Origin: Polynucleobacter sp. 15G-AUS-farblos
GTDB taxonomy: Bacteria > Pseudomonadota > Gammaproteobacteria > Burkholderiales > Burkholderiaceae
Direction of reading: 5' to 3'
DNA length: 64,000 nucleotides
Assembly: GCF_018882445.1 (NCBI RefSeq)
Contig: NZ_JACVOM010000001.1
Span: forward strand, 186,001-250,000
Below, in pieces: positions 32,380 through 41,392 of the stretch (the first letter of the stretch is position 1; each line of letters opens with the position of its first letter). The translations under genes and the position numbers were made by a program. Under the pieces are notes generated by a model. The model saw nothing but the letters and a program-made list of their open reading frames with translations. It did not search any database and was not told where the DNA came from.

Positions 32380-33264
32380 ATGACCGGTCTGACATTCGAA
32401 CTTTTATGCATGCAACTACTGACAGGCATAGCCCTAGGTAGCATATATGCACTTCTAGCATTAGGTTTATGCCTCATCTTTGGCATGCTTAACGTAGTGA
32501 ACTTTGCCCACGGTGCCTTCTTTATGGTGGGTGCTTTTTTAGGGGTCTATTTTTTAGGAGTAACTGGAAATTTTTGGTTCAGCCTAATACTGACTCCGAT
32601 CATTACCGGATGCTTAGGATTAGTTACTGAGCGCTTTCTGGTCAGACCGCTTTATGGTCGAGGCCTAGACTACCCGCTACTACTGACCTTTGGCCTTTCT
32701 TACGTCTTAATCGAAGTAATGCGCGTCACCTTTGGCATTGAAGGCCTCCCCTCTGTTACTCCAGAAGGTTTAGGTGGCACTGTCAATGTAGGAATTGGTT
32801 ATTTCCCTAAATATCGTTTATTTCTCATCGCCGCAACAGCTGTGATTATTTTGGGTGTTTGGTTCTTGATTCAAAAGACCCGTTACGGTTTGATTATTAA
32901 GGCAGGTGCAGCCGACCAAGAAATCGTCAAAGTACTAGGGGTCGATATTGCAAAAGTATGGCTATTAGTCTTTGGCCTTGGTTGTGCTATCGCTGGCTTG
33001 TCTGGAATTTTGGCATCCCCCACTCGTTCTGTAAATCCAGAAATGGGTATTCCTATTTTGGCCGAATCTTTTGTAGTAACAGTTGTAGGTGGCATGGGAT
33101 CACCAGTCGGCGCAGTCATTGCCGGTCTGCTGGTGGGTATTGTGTACAGCATGACCTCCCTCTTTTTCCCCGACCTCGCAGAGCTCTCTATTTTTATCTT
33201 TATGGCTGTGGTACTGCTAATTCGTCCACAAGGTTTATTTGGTAAAGCGGGGGCGATGGGCTAA
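32380..33264 (+). CDS. Branched-chain-type ABC transporter permease LivH-like
   Basis: A 294-residue inner-membrane permease with eight or so helices. Signatures are GIALGSIYALLALGLCLIFGMLNVVNFAHGAF near the N-terminus and GLSGILASPTRSVNP plus GGMGSPVGAVIAG toward the C-terminus. It pairs with the LivM-like subunit to form the import channel. The ATG is only ten bases after the terminator T-run and has a weak ribosome site. First of four tightly packed transporter genes. Confidence 0.92.
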   Translation: MTGLTFELLCMQLLTGIALGSIYALLALGLCLIFGMLNVVNFAHGAFFMVGAFLGVYFLGVTGNFWFSLILTPIITGCLGLVTERFLVRPLYGRGLDYPLLLTFGLSYVLIEVMRVTFGIEGLPSVTPEGLGGTVNVGIGYFPKYRLFLIAATAVIILGVWFLIQKTRYGLIIKAGAADQEIVKVLGVDIAKVWLLVFGLGCAIAGLSGILASPTRSVNPEMGIPILAESFVVTVVGGMGSPVGAVIAGLLVGIVYSMTSLFFPDLAELSIFIFMAVVLLIRPQGLFGKAGAMG

Positions 33265-33278
33265 GGCCGCGTATCTAC

Positions 33279-34238
33279 ATGAATACTTACTTTCAACTCA
33301 TTGCACGCCATCGCGTATTAGCGAGCACACTATTTTTGGCAATCTTTCCGTTCATCATGCCCTACGAGGCATTAGCGATCAATATTTTGATATTTGGTCT
33401 ATTCGCCATGGGCTTCAATTTGCTATTTGGTTACATGGGCCTACTTTCGTTTGGTCACGCTGCCTTTTTAGGAATAGGTAGCTATCTAGCAGGTATTAGC
33501 ATCGTGCATTACGGACTTCCGTGGGGTGCAGCCATCATCATAGGCGTCATTGGAGCTGCTATCGGCGGCTTGATCATGGGCTTCTTAGCCATTCGGACTC
33601 GCGGTATTTATTTTTCAATGGTCACCCTCGCCCTGGGTCAAATTATGTATTACATTTTTTACAAGGCTGAGAGTTTGACAGGCGGAGAAAATGGCTTAAG
33701 AGGTGTTCGAGTAGACACCTTCAATATCCTAGGCATCCCAGTAGACTTTTTAAATCCACTAGTGAAGTACTACATCATTCTCTTTTTTGTAGTGATTGCC
33801 ATTTGGTTTATTTCACGAATTCTCAACTCCCCTCTTGGTGCGGTGATGGAAGCAATTCGGGAAAATGAAAAACGTGCTTCTGCATGTGGCTTTGATGTAG
33901 CACGTACCAAATTGCTCGTCTTTGTCCTATCAGCAGCCATTTGCGGTTTAGCAGGCACCTTGCGTGCCTTGCACCTTTCTATTGTTCCCATTGACTCATT
34001 GCATTATTTGCAATCAGGACAGGCCATTATGATGAGCATCCTGGGTGGCATGGGTACCTTCTTTGGCCCCTTTGTTGGTGCAGCTGTCATGCTGTACCTT
34101 GAAGATATCGTAACCACTTTCACGAAGCACTGGATGGCAGTGATTGGCGTCGTGTTTATGTTCTTTGTGCTGTTCTTCCCTAAGGGTATTTGGGGAACTA
34201 TTTTAAGTAAGCTTCAAATTGCGCAGGATACAAAATAA
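33279..34238 (+). CDS. Branched-chain-type ABC transporter permease LivM-like
   Basis: A 319-residue membrane protein and partner of the LivH-like subunit. Recognisable segments are NLLFGYMGLLSFGHAAFLGIGSY and the EAA-type loop MEAIRENEKRASACGFDVARTKLLVF, which contacts the ATPases, then GGMGTFFGPFVGAAVM. Its stop overlaps the ATG of the livG-like gene by one base (TAATG). Confidence 0.92.
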   Translation: MNTYFQLIARHRVLASTLFLAIFPFIMPYEALAINILIFGLFAMGFNLLFGYMGLLSFGHAAFLGIGSYLAGISIVHYGLPWGAAIIIGVIGAAIGGLIMGFLAIRTRGIYFSMVTLALGQIMYYIFYKAESLTGGENGLRGVRVDTFNILGIPVDFLNPLVKYYIILFFVVIAIWFISRILNSPLGAVMEAIRENEKRASACGFDVARTKLLVFVLSAAICGLAGTLRALHLSIVPIDSLHYLQSGQAIMMSILGGMGTFFGPFVGAAVMLYLEDIVTTFTKHWMAVIGVVFMFFVLFFPKGIWGTILSKLQIAQDTK

Positions 34239-34996
34239 TGAATAGCGCTCATAACAACACCCCCATTCTTGAGGCGCGCAAGGTCAGCAAAAGCTTCGGC
34301 AAGTTCAAGGCTCTGCAAAACGTATCGACCAGTTTTATGCCAGGCACACTTACCGCCATTATTGGCCCAAATGGTGCCGGCAAAAGCACTTTCTTTAATG
34401 TGTTGAGCGGCGCATTTCCTCCCACTAGCGGTGAAATTCTTTTTAATGGCAAAGATATTACCGGCATGCAGCAACATGAATTTGCCCGCATTGGAATCTC
34501 TAAAAGCTTTCAGATTACGAATGTGTTTAAGCAACTCACCGTTCACGAGAATGTTCGTGTAGCTGCCCAGATGGAAACGGCCCGCTATAACTTCTTACGT
34601 AATGCCCAAAGTTATCCCCAGCCCATCGAGATTGCAGATGAACTGCTCCGGCGAGTCAATATGGAGCATCTTCGCAATAAAAAGACAGGTGATTTAGCAC
34701 ATGGCCAACAAAGAGCCCTTGAGATTGCGATGGCCTTGGCCTGCAATCCAAGCCTACTTCTATTGGATGAACCCACTGCTGGTATGTCTCCCGAAGAAAC
34801 CTTAGTCATGATGGATCTGATTCGTACCCTGGCTAATGAACGCACAGTCATTTTGGTAGAACACAAAATGAAGCTCATTATGGGTTTATGTAAACGCATC
34901 ATCGTTCTGCACCATGGTGAGTTTTTAGCTGAAGGCACGCCTGAGGATATTCAAAATAATGCTGAAGTACGTCGCGTGTATCTTGGTCAAGGTTAA
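34238..34996 (+). CDS. ABC transporter ATPase LivG-like
   Basis: A 252-residue ATPase with Walker A GPNGAGKST, the Q-loop region, signature LAHGQQRALEIAM, Walker B LLLLDEPTAGM and switch histidine ILVEHKM. The C-terminal AEGTPEDIQNNAEVRRVYLGQG is typical of LivG. The signature is LAHGQ rather than LSGGQ, which is common in this subfamily. Couples ATP hydrolysis to import together with the LivF-like partner. Confidence 0.93.
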   Translation: MNSAHNNTPILEARKVSKSFGKFKALQNVSTSFMPGTLTAIIGPNGAGKSTFFNVLSGAFPPTSGEILFNGKDITGMQQHEFARIGISKSFQITNVFKQLTVHENVRVAAQMETARYNFLRNAQSYPQPIEIADELLRRVNMEHLRNKKTGDLAHGQQRALEIAMALACNPSLLLLDEPTAGMSPEETLVMMDLIRTLANERTVILVEHKMKLIMGLCKRIIVLHHGEFLAEGTPEDIQNNAEVRRVYLGQG

Positions 34997-35009
34997 TTGA
35001 AAGAAATCT

Positions 35010-35714
35010 ATGTTGCGTATTGAAAATTTAAACGCCTGGTATGACCGGAGCCATGTATTACAAGGTGTTTCTCTAGAGGTAAATAAAGGAGAAATCGTAA
35101 CCTTGATGGGTCGTAATGGTGCAGGTAAAACCACCACCCTTCGCTCGCTGATGGGGCTGCTATCAAAGCGTCAAGGTTCTGCTTCAATCGATGGCACATC
35201 ATTCTTAGATATGCCTGCACATTCGCGCTTTCACCTAGGCTTAGCGTATGTCCCAGAAGATCGACGCATCGTTCCAGGCTTAACCGTAAAAGAAAATCTT
35301 GAGCTAGGGGTAATCGCTCAAAAAAATCGTGGCGATATGAATGTGCTAGTAGATGAGATTGCTGAAACCTTCCCGCGACTCAAAGAGCGATTAAATCAGG
35401 ATGGCACTTCAATGTCGGGTGGCGAGCAACAGATGCTTGCGATTGCAAGGGCAATGATTGGCAAACCGAAAGTCATTCTGCTAGATGAACCCTCCGAGGG
35501 AATCATGCCTGTTCTTGTTGAAGAAATGTTTGAACTCTTTGCTAAATTAAAGCAAAAGGGTTTAACGATTCTTTTGGTAGAACAAAATGTACAGCAAGCT
35601 CTCAAGATTTCAGATAGAGCTTACATATTGGATCAAGGAGAAATCGTATTTCAAGATACAGCGCAAAATCTCCTCAACAACGATGAGATTCAACAAAAAT
35701 ATTGTGCTGTTTAG
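35010..35714 (+). CDS. ABC transporter ATPase LivF-like
   Basis: A 234-residue ATPase: Walker A GRNGAGKTT, signature MSGGEQQMLAIARAM, Walker B VILLDEPSEG and switch LLVEQNVQ. The middle YVPEDRRIVPGLTVKENL is a LivF hallmark. Last gene of the importer set; its stop overlaps the end of the convergent DedA/YqaA-like gene by four bases. Confidence 0.93.
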   Translation: MLRIENLNAWYDRSHVLQGVSLEVNKGEIVTLMGRNGAGKTTTLRSLMGLLSKRQGSASIDGTSFLDMPAHSRFHLGLAYVPEDRRIVPGLTVKENLELGVIAQKNRGDMNVLVDEIAETFPRLKERLNQDGTSMSGGEQQMLAIARAMIGKPKVILLDEPSEGIMPVLVEEMFELFAKLKQKGLTILLVEQNVQQALKISDRAYILDQGEIVFQDTAQNLLNNDEIQQKYCAV

Positions 35715-36214
35715 ATAATACGAAGCCAATGTCCTAATTGATGCCAAAAGCTTTCGGGGACCAAGGTTAACAACCAAGTCATCGTGAGATAGCGCAATAA
35801 TTTTCCGAAGAACATGTAGATTAAACATGGTGCCCAGGCTAGGCGTAACCAGCCTGCGGCAAAACAGAGGGGATCTCCAAAGCCGGGTAACCATGAAAGC
35901 AGCAGCATTTTAGGGCCCCGCGCTTCCAACCAAGCCTGCATACGACTATGGGTAGGGCCCTTAAGCGATTCAAAACTATTACGGCTAATAATGCCAAGCC
36001 ACCAATCCAGCATTCCGCCGCAGGTATTACCAATGGTAGCTATCAAGATTGCAATCCAATACAGGTGAGGATTGATTGTTATATAGCCAAATAGAATTGG
36101 TTCTGAGCCAATCGGAATGAGCGTTGCAGAAATAAAGGCGCTGATAAATACTGCTGGCAAACCTACAGAGGGCAATCCAAACCAGGCAAAAAAATGCCCG
36201 AATATTTGCTCCAT
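35711..36214 (-). CDS. YqaA/DedA-family (VTT domain) membrane protein
   Basis: A 167-residue inner-membrane protein with four or five helices, of the SNARE-associated/VTT type in its short YqaA form. Segments supporting this are FISATLIPIGSEPILFG, the GNTCGGMLDWWLG glycine-rich turn and LLLSWLPGFGDPLCFAAG, with Arg/Asp residues buried in membrane regions. DedA relatives move lipids or help maintain membrane potential. It overlaps the CaiB gene upstream by one base (ATG/TAA), so it is translated from the same message, although a link to catabolism is not obvious. Confidence 0.8.
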   Translation of the reverse strand: MEQIFGHFFAWFGLPSVGLPAVFISAFISATLIPIGSEPILFGYITINPHLYWIAILIATIGNTCGGMLDWWLGIISRNSFESLKGPTHSRMQAWLEARGPKMLLLSWLPGFGDPLCFAAGWLRLAWAPCLIYMFFGKLLRYLTMTWLLTLVPESFWHQLGHWLRII

Positions 36215-37419
36215 TAAGCGAGCACTCCTGATTTTTTTAAGAGCGTGATTTGTTCTTCAGTGAGGCCAGCCTCTTGCAGCACTTTATTTGTATGCTCCCC
36301 CAAAGTGGGTGCACGATAGCGAATCGCCCCAGGATTTTGGGAGAGCTTGGGAATGATTCCGGGCACTTGTACTTTGAGACCATCTGCACCTTCAATGGTT
36401 TCAATCACTCCACGCGCATGATAATGAGGATCTTCAGCAATATCTTTAGCGGTATAGATTTTTCCAGATGGCACTTGAGCGATCACAAGCGCTTTCAGAA
36501 CTTCATCAATCGACAAGCTACCAGTCCATGCATTAATGGCAGCATCAATTTCTTCCACACGCTTTGCGCGGCCATCATTGCGCTCGAGATCAGGATCCTC
36601 ACCCAAATCTGTTCTTCCAATTAATGTCATTAAACGCTTATAAATAGAGTCGCCATTACCTGCAATCAAGACATATTCACCGTTTTTGCAGCGATAAGCA
36701 TTTGACGGTGCAATCCCAGGCAATGCACCTCCTGCTGGTTGACGTATTGCGCCAAATGCAGAGTACTCTGGCAACAAACTCTCTGTCAGATTGAAGACTG
36801 CTTCATACAAAGCAACATCAATCATTTGACCTTCTCCGCCTCGGGCATCGCGCTCATATAAAGCCAACAATACGCCAAGGGCCCCATGAAGTCCTGCAAT
36901 CGTATCTCCCAGTGACACCCCTGCTCTTACGGGTATCTGATTAGGGTGCCCGGTGATATGACGTAGGCCAGCCATAGCTTCACCAATCGCTGCAAACCCT
37001 GGCTCATCACGTCTCGGCCCATCTTGTCCATAACCAGAGATACGCAACATAATCATCTTCGGATTTGCTTGATGCAACTCTTCCCAGCCTAAGCCCCATT
37101 TTTCTAAGGTGCCAGGTCTAAAATTTTCGATCACGACATCCGCCTCAAGCGCTAACTGACGCGCAATATCTTGACCTTCCTTCACGCGGAGGTCCAAACA
37201 GACAGACTGCTTATTACGAGACTGGGCCTGCCACCATACCGAGGTGCCCATATGTAGCATGCGCCACTTACGTAGAGGGTCACCATCTTTTGGTGATTCA
37301 ACTTTAATGACTTCAGCCCCAAAATCGGCCAGTGTTTTAGAGGCAAATGGTCCAGCAATCAGCTGTCCCAGCTCCAATACTTTGATTCCTGCAAGAATCT
37401 GGTGGTGATTTTTTTCCAT
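36214..37419 (-). CDS. CaiB/BaiF family CoA-transferase (copy 1)
   Basis: A 401-residue class III CoA-transferase. Typical elements are LELGQLIAGPFASKTLADFGAEVIKVE, DLRVKEGQDIARQL, ENFRPGTLEKWG, RISGYGQDGPRRDEPGFAAIGEAM and the loop GQMIDVALYEAV that carries the catalytic aspartate. It moves CoA from one acyl-CoA to a free acid, activating or recycling the pathway acid. It is divergent from the acyl-CoA dehydrogenase gene; a 19-base palindrome lies ten bases before its ATG. Confidence 0.9.
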   Translation of the reverse strand: MEKNHHQILAGIKVLELGQLIAGPFASKTLADFGAEVIKVESPKDGDPLRKWRMLHMGTSVWWQAQSRNKQSVCLDLRVKEGQDIARQLALEADVVIENFRPGTLEKWGLGWEELHQANPKMIMLRISGYGQDGPRRDEPGFAAIGEAMAGLRHITGHPNQIPVRAGVSLGDTIAGLHGALGVLLALYERDARGGEGQMIDVALYEAVFNLTESLLPEYSAFGAIRQPAGGALPGIAPSNAYRCKNGEYVLIAGNGDSIYKRLMTLIGRTDLGEDPDLERNDGRAKRVEEIDAAINAWTGSLSIDEVLKALVIAQVPSGKIYTAKDIAEDPHYHARGVIETIEGADGLKVQVPGIIPKLSQNPGAIRYRAPTLGEHTNKVLQEAGLTEEQITLLKKSGVLA

Positions 37420-37428
37420 GGTCTAGCT

Positions 37429-37447
37429 AATATCCTTAAAGAATATT
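37429..37447. promoter_or_regulatory. Palindrome in the caiB/acyl-CoA dehydrogenase divergent region
   Basis: AATATCCTTAAAGAATATT, a 19-base near-perfect palindrome (one mismatched pair around a central base), lies in the 134-base divergent region. This is a good candidate operator for a dimeric regulator controlling both directions. Confidence 0.45.
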
Positions 37448-37553
37448 TGAGGGGATTTTCCGCTTCTTTTCACTATTTTCACGGATTTTCAAATCTTGCT
37501 TAAACTATTGCCTATATAAGAAAACAACTATAAACCTACTATCTGAGACAACG

Positions 37554-38723
37554 ATGAATCACCCAATCCCTAAGGAAGACCAATTCCAAGATATGCGCGA
37601 AGCGCTGCGCGACCTTTGTAATCGATATGACTCTGCTTATTGGCAAAAAATTGACCATGAGCGCGGCTATCCAGAGGCCTTCGTAACGGCAATGACTGAG
37701 GCTGGGTGGCTGGCAGCACTGATTCCAGAGGAATATGGTGGCTCTGGCTTAGGCCTGGCCGAGGCCTCCGTCATCATGGAAGAAATCAACTTTTCAGGCG
37801 GTAACTCAGGCTCATGCCATGGGCAGATGTACAACATGGGCACTCTATTGCGTCACGGGTCAGATATTCAAAAGAAAATGTATTTACCTAAAATTGCTAC
37901 CGGTGAATTACGCCTGCAAAGTATGGCAGTCACAGAACCGACAACCGGCACCGATACCACTAAGCTCAAAACGACTGCCGTGAAAAAGGGTGATAAATAT
38001 ATTATCAATGGTCAAAAGGTATGGATTTCTCGCATTCAACATTCAGACCTCATGATTTTGTTGGCGCGCACCACACCATTAAGTGAAGTGAAGCGTAAAT
38101 CCGAAGGTATGTCGATTTTTATCGTTAACCTTAAAGATGCCATTGGCCATGGCATGGAAGTAAGACCTATTGCCAATATGGTGAATCATGAAACCAATGA
38201 GGTCTTCTTTGACAATCTTGAAATCCCTGCCGAGAATCTCATCGGCGAAGAGGGTCAAGGATTTAAATATATTTTGGATGGCTTAAATGCTGAACGCGTA
38301 TTGATTGCAGCCGAATGTATTGGGGATGCCTATTGGTTCATTGATCGTGCCCGACGTTATGCAAATGACCGTGTCGTGTTTGATCGCCCTATTGGTAAAA
38401 ATCAAGGCATTCAATTTCCTATCGCGGATAGTTATATTGAAACTGAAGCAGCAAATTTAATGCGCTTTAGGGCATGTGAACTATTTGATAATCAGCAGCC
38501 CTGCGGTCCAGAAGCAAATATGTCGAAATATTTAGCAGCGAAAGCATCTTGGGAGGCAGCCAATGTTTGTCTGCAGACCCATGGTGGCTTTGGGTTTGCT
38601 AATGAGTATGACGTAGAGCGCAAATTTAGAGAAACCCGCTTGTATCAAGTGGCTCCTATCTCTACCAACCTCATTTACTCTTATGTTGCCGAGCATATTC
38701 TTGGTCTACCTAGGTCTTTTTGA
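37554..38723 (+). CDS. Acyl-CoA dehydrogenase
   Basis: A 389-residue flavoprotein of normal length with FAD segments MAVTEPTTGTDTTKLKT (124-140) and KVWISRIQHSD (155-165), and the C-terminal QTHGGFGFANEYDVERKFRE. At the usual catalytic-base site (the Glu of YEGT) it reads YQVAPIST (364-371), with no glutamate. Glu247 in LNAERVL lies where isovaleryl-CoA dehydrogenase places its base (Glu254), so the enzyme may use that position and prefer a branched or cyclic acyl-CoA. The CaiB copy 2 gene begins about ten bases after the stop, suggesting one operon. Confidence 0.88.
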   Translation: MNHPIPKEDQFQDMREALRDLCNRYDSAYWQKIDHERGYPEAFVTAMTEAGWLAALIPEEYGGSGLGLAEASVIMEEINFSGGNSGSCHGQMYNMGTLLRHGSDIQKKMYLPKIATGELRLQSMAVTEPTTGTDTTKLKTTAVKKGDKYIINGQKVWISRIQHSDLMILLARTTPLSEVKRKSEGMSIFIVNLKDAIGHGMEVRPIANMVNHETNEVFFDNLEIPAENLIGEEGQGFKYILDGLNAERVLIAAECIGDAYWFIDRARRYANDRVVFDRPIGKNQGIQFPIADSYIETEAANLMRFRACELFDNQQPCGPEANMSKYLAAKASWEAANVCLQTHGGFGFANEYDVERKFRETRLYQVAPISTNLIYSYVAEHILGLPRSF

Positions 38724-38732
38724 TTGCCCCCT

Positions 38733-39917
38733 ATGAGCATTCGCCCTTTAGATGGAATTACTGTTGTCGCACTTGAGCATGTAATTGCAGCACCATTTTG
38801 TACCCGTCAGTTAGCCGACTTGGGCGCCCGTATCATTAAAATTGAGCGTCCTGGAGGCGGTGACTTTGCCAGAGGATATGACACACAAGTAGATGGGCTC
38901 TCTTCTCACTTTGTTTGGGTCAATCGCTCTAAAGAAAGTTTGACTCTCGATCTCAAACAAGATTCAGCGATCGCAGTATTAAAGCAACTATTAAAGACTG
39001 CGGATGTCTTTATTCAAAATTTGGCCCCAGGTGCAGCAGCGCGTATGGGTCTGACAGCCGAGGCTTTACAAAAAGACAACCCTGGTTTGATTCTCTGCGC
39101 GATCTCGGGCTATGGCAATGATGGCCCTTATCGTGACAAAAAAGCCTATGACCTTTTAATTCAGAGTGAAGCAGGCTTTCTATCGATTACAGGCACCCCT
39201 GAAACACCAAGTAAAGCTGGCAACTCGATTGCCGATATTGCTGCAGGCATGTATGCCTATACCAACATACTGGCTGCGCTATTACAAAGAGGTAAAACAG
39301 GCAAAGGCACAGTCATTGATATTTCCATGCTGGAAGCCTTGAGTGAGTGGATGAGCTTCCCCATGTACTACGCCTACAAAGGTGCTAACCCACCCTCCAG
39401 AAATGGCGCATCGCATGCCACGATTTATCCATACGGCCCCTTTGTGGCAGGTGACGGCAAAACGGTGATGTTGGGTCTTCAAAACGAACGTGAGTGGGTG
39501 CAATTCTGTGAGATCGTTCTCGAAAACACAGCGCTTGCTAAGGATGAGCGTTTTGATAAAAATTTCAAACGTAATGAAAAGCGTGGGGAGTTACTAGAGA
39601 TTATTAACTCCTGTTTTGCTAAGCTCACCTCTGAGCAACTGATTGCACGATTAGAAAAAGCGCAGATCGCTAACGCTCATCTGAATGACATGGAAGGCTT
39701 GTGGAAACACGAGCAGTTGAAGGCGCGCAAGCGCTGGACGGAAGTTGGTACTCCGAATGGTCAGATTGCTGCCCTACTACCGCCTGGACTCAACGATACT
39801 TATGAATATCGGATGGATCCCATTCCATCTGTCGGTCAACATACCGATGCCATCCTGAAAGAGCTTGGCTTAGCTGAATCTGAAATCGGCAGCATGCGCG
39901 CCAGTGGAGCGATTTAG
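38733..39917 (+). CDS. CaiB/BaiF family CoA-transferase (copy 2)
   Basis: About 394 residues of a second class III CoA-transferase. It shares the family pattern (VALEHVIAAPFCTRQLADLGARIIKIE, DLKQDSAIAVL, FIQNLAPGAAARMG, and GTVIDISMLEAL with the catalytic Asp) but is clearly different from copy 1, and resembles succinyl- or mesaconyl-type transferases. It probably forms a substrate/product pair with the upstream dehydrogenase. I start at the ATG at 38733, not the TTG touching the previous stop. Its end overlaps the cardiolipin synthase gene by four bases. Confidence 0.9.
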   Translation: MSIRPLDGITVVALEHVIAAPFCTRQLADLGARIIKIERPGGGDFARGYDTQVDGLSSHFVWVNRSKESLTLDLKQDSAIAVLKQLLKTADVFIQNLAPGAAARMGLTAEALQKDNPGLILCAISGYGNDGPYRDKKAYDLLIQSEAGFLSITGTPETPSKAGNSIADIAAGMYAYTNILAALLQRGKTGKGTVIDISMLEALSEWMSFPMYYAYKGANPPSRNGASHATIYPYGPFVAGDGKTVMLGLQNEREWVQFCEIVLENTALAKDERFDKNFKRNEKRGELLEIINSCFAKLTSEQLIARLEKAQIANAHLNDMEGLWKHEQLKARKRWTEVGTPNGQIAALLPPGLNDTYEYRMDPIPSVGQHTDAILKELGLAESEIGSMRASGAI

Positions 39918-41392
39918 AGCAGCGGCGATGTCAGGTGGGCTGCATTCTCTAAATAGTGTTGCCATTTAGGACGCTTTGCCCATGCCTTAGGATCTACAAA
40001 GTTGGATTGGGCAATGTAAGATTCCACTAGTTTTTCAAGGCCGGCACAAAATACTTCGTCATATACGATCAAACTAATTTCAAAGTTGAGACGTAAGCTA
40101 CGCTGATCAAAATTTACTGAACCAAAGATGGCTGCCTTTTGATCGACTAGCAAGCTCTTGGTATGCAGAAGGCCACCATGAAACTCAGCAATACACACAC
40201 CTGAATTCAAAAGATCTGCGTAATAACTTCTACTACTCCAGGCAACCAGTTTTGAATCGTTTAATTTAGGCACAATTAAAGTGACCTTCACTCCACGTCT
40301 AGCAGTCGCCATGAGCGCCTGCATTAGTCCATCATCCGGGCCAAAGTAAGGAGTAGTGATTGTCAACTCTTCTTCTGCATCAATAATCGCCGACAACATC
40401 ACTTGATACAAAATATCGTCACGATATACGGGGCCTGATGCAAGCTCCTGTGCAATGACTCCACCCTCATGAGGCGCTTTTCGAGGCTTCTGGTCTCGAA
40501 AATGGGTAATACTCGGATTATCAACACTCCAGTCAAAAGCGAATGTCAGCTCAAACTGTGTCGCAATTGGACCCTCAACTCGAACCATGGCATCAACCCA
40601 CTCACCCACTCCGGAATCTTGCTTAAATGTGCGTGGATCAACCAAATTCATGCTGCCTGTCCATACAACAGCGTTATCAATGATAAATATCTTGCGATGT
40701 AAACGTAAATCGGCGCGGCGAAACTGAAAACGCCCAATCTGAATAGGCAAAGCCTCAGTTACTTGTATTCCGGCATTACGAAAACGTGCTGGCCAACGAG
40801 ATTTAAACCAGGCACTACTACCCAAAGAGTCTAACAATACCTTGCATTCAACACCCCGTTTAGAAGCTGCAATGAGTGCTTCGCCAACTCGATCTGCATC
40901 ACCGCCTAAGGCCCAAATATAGAATTCAAGATGAAGACTTTCTTTTGCCTGATTAATCTCATCAATGAAGAGCTGCAGTATTTGCAATGAATTGGTATGC
41001 AATTCCACCTTATTTCCAGCGACTACAGGTGTACCATTATTTGATTCCGCCAAAAGACTAAATGAGCGAGCTTCGATTGGTAGCTTCAGCCTATCCCCAG
41101 CATACATAATCCGCATATCCTCAGTGATCTTTTCATACTCACGATTCATGCGAATAATTTTTCGCGTTAACTTACGACCTACTGGACGCTCACCTATCAA
41201 TACATAGAGGCTGATTCCGACCACTGGAAATGTCATGACAATAAAGATCCAAGCAAAGGCAACGCCAACTGGTCTTCTTACAGAAATAATGACACCGATA
41301 AAATAAGTTACTAGTAAAAAATGAAATAAGAGGAGTCCATTCAATTTCATATCAAAAGTTGAATGTATAAATAGATTTAAAAGGTCATTCAT
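39914..41392 (-). CDS. Cardiolipin synthase
   Basis: A 492-residue phospholipase-D superfamily enzyme with two N-terminal membrane helices and two HKD motifs, LHRKIFIID (first, about residue 230) and LHTKSLLVD (second, about residue 405). It condenses two phosphatidylglycerol molecules into cardiolipin at the inner membrane. Length and layout match bacterial ClsA. It overlaps the EEP-family gene upstream by one base, which in turn overlaps a Bfd-like gene, forming a three-gene operon. Confidence 0.9.
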   Translation of the reverse strand: MNDLLNLFIHSTFDMKLNGLLLFHFLLVTYFIGVIISVRRPVGVAFAWIFIVMTFPVVGISLYVLIGERPVGRKLTRKIIRMNREYEKITEDMRIMYAGDRLKLPIEARSFSLLAESNNGTPVVAGNKVELHTNSLQILQLFIDEINQAKESLHLEFYIWALGGDADRVGEALIAASKRGVECKVLLDSLGSSAWFKSRWPARFRNAGIQVTEALPIQIGRFQFRRADLRLHRKIFIIDNAVVWTGSMNLVDPRTFKQDSGVGEWVDAMVRVEGPIATQFELTFAFDWSVDNPSITHFRDQKPRKAPHEGGVIAQELASGPVYRDDILYQVMLSAIIDAEEELTITTPYFGPDDGLMQALMATARRGVKVTLIVPKLNDSKLVAWSSRSYYADLLNSGVCIAEFHGGLLHTKSLLVDQKAAIFGSVNFDQRSLRLNFEISLIVYDEVFCAGLEKLVESYIAQSNFVDPKAWAKRPKWQHYLENAAHLTSPLL

